Origin: Methylotenera sp.
GTDB taxonomy: Bacteria > Pseudomonadota > Gammaproteobacteria > Burkholderiales > Methylophilaceae
Assembly (NCBI GenBank): GCA_028688575.1
Contig: JAQTXW010000001.1
Span: 31,466 to 95,465, forward strand
Direction: 5' to 3'
Length of the DNA: 64,000 nucleotides
The notes below the pieces were generated by a model. That model was not told the DNA's origin and did no database searches. It saw only the letters and a program-made list of their open reading frames with translations. This document shows, piece after piece, positions 63,230 to 64,000 of this stretch. The translations under genes were made by a program, and so were the position numbers. Numbering within the stretch: the stretch's first letter is position 1; every line of letters starts with the position of its first letter.

Positions 63230-64000
63230 TTATCCATTTAAAAATCGCGATTTCATCATTTCTAAATTCAACGTATTCAAAATTTCCTCGATACGTGCTG
63301 AGGCATTCTTACGTGGTTGACCTGTATATTTAGCGATAATCAGCTCGTTTTTCATGGAATGCTCCCAGCCCACCAATTCAGTGACGGTAAGGCTGTAACC
63401 TGCCGCCTCCAACTGCAAGCACCTCAACACATTGGTGATCTGACTGCCAAATTCACGGGTGTGTATCGGATGACGCCAGATTTCACTTAATGGCGTTTTG
63501 CCAAAGCTTTCATTTTTATGCTGCCTCAATACACTGGCCACCTCTGCCTGGCAACATGGCACCAGCACCATATAGCGCGCGTGCTTTTTTAAACCAAACT
63601 GAATAGCATCATCAGTGGCTGTGTTGCAGGCATGCAGTGCCGTGACGATATCCACTTGGGCTGGAATCGTATTTGAGCTGATAGACTCCTCTACCGTGAG
63701 GTGTTCAAAGCACATACGCGTAAAACCTAATTGCAGCGCGAGTTTCTTGGAACTTTCTACTAACTCAGCACGCGTTTCAATGCCAACGACTTGACCTGCA
63801 TCAAGCTGCTTTAACAACAAATCGTAGAGAATAAACCCTAGGTAAGACTTGCCAGCACCATGATCGACCAACACAGGGTTATCGTTTTTTGCCAACACTT
63901 CGTTAAAAAGCGGTTCAATAAAATTGACCAAGTGATAAACCTGCTTGAGCTTACGCCGGCTATCTTGATTCAGCTTGCCATCTCGGGTCAGTATATGCAG
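63230..64000 (-). CDS. SAM-dependent methyltransferase (5' end beyond window)
   Basis: VDHGAGKSYLGFILYDLL motif I; frame stays open upstream of the TTG at 63931 to window end (LHILTRDGKLNQDSRRKLKQVYHL-VNFIEPLF). Confidence 0.8.
   Translation of the reverse strand: MHILTRDGKLNQDSRRKLKQVYHLVNFIEPLFNEVLAKNDNPVLVDHGAGKSYLGFILYDLLLKQLDAGQVVGIETRAELVESSKKLALQLGFTRMCFEHLTVEESISSNTIPAQVDIVTALHACNTATDDAIQFGLKKHARYMVLVPCCQAEVASVLRQHKNESFGKTPLSEIWRHPIHTREFGSQITNVLRCLQLEAAGYSLTVTELVGWEHSMKNELIIAKYTGQPRKNASARIEEILNTLNLEMMKSRFLNG

Noticed and set aside
1-64000. CRISPR arrays, IS elements, prophage, integrons, defence systems
   Set aside because: No regularly spaced repeats, transposase/integrase motifs or defence-gene families seen on either strand

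Overview
The window looks like a chromosomal segment of a betaproteobacterium, probably a Methylophilaceae-type methylotroph. That placement is inferred from gene content and order, not from a search. From about 0.6 to 32.6 kb nearly everything is on the minus strand: a pqqABCDE cluster (including a 23-aa pqqA absent from the ORF track), gyrA-serC-pheA-hisC, a stand-alone oxygen-binding di-iron (ODP/MBL) protein, metZ, and a purF-cvpA-SPOR-folC-accD-trpA-trpB-trpF-truA-fimV-asd-leuBDC block with a 41-aa entericidin-like lipoprotein between leuC and leuD. From 33.4 to 50.7 kb on the plus strand lies a complete-looking MSHA-type pilus cluster. It contains an MshE-type ATPase with tandem c-di-GMP-binding-type motifs, six prepilin-like genes, a large DUF6701-like tip/adhesin candidate, a secretin and assembly proteins. 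Its two halves are in swapped order relative to the Vibrio msh locus. The remainder includes a Cu P-type ATPase, a DUF808 protein, a SemiSWEET, an SGNH lipoprotein, a PQQ-dehydrogenase-like lipoprotein with apparent substitutions at classical metal/catalytic positions, uncharacterised membrane proteins, hrpA, tRNA-Lys(CTT) and a methyltransferase cut by the right edge. I saw no CRISPR, IS element, prophage or rRNA. The items most worth follow-up are the permuted c-di-GMP-type MSHA locus and the divergent PQQ-dehydrogenase-like lipoprotein.
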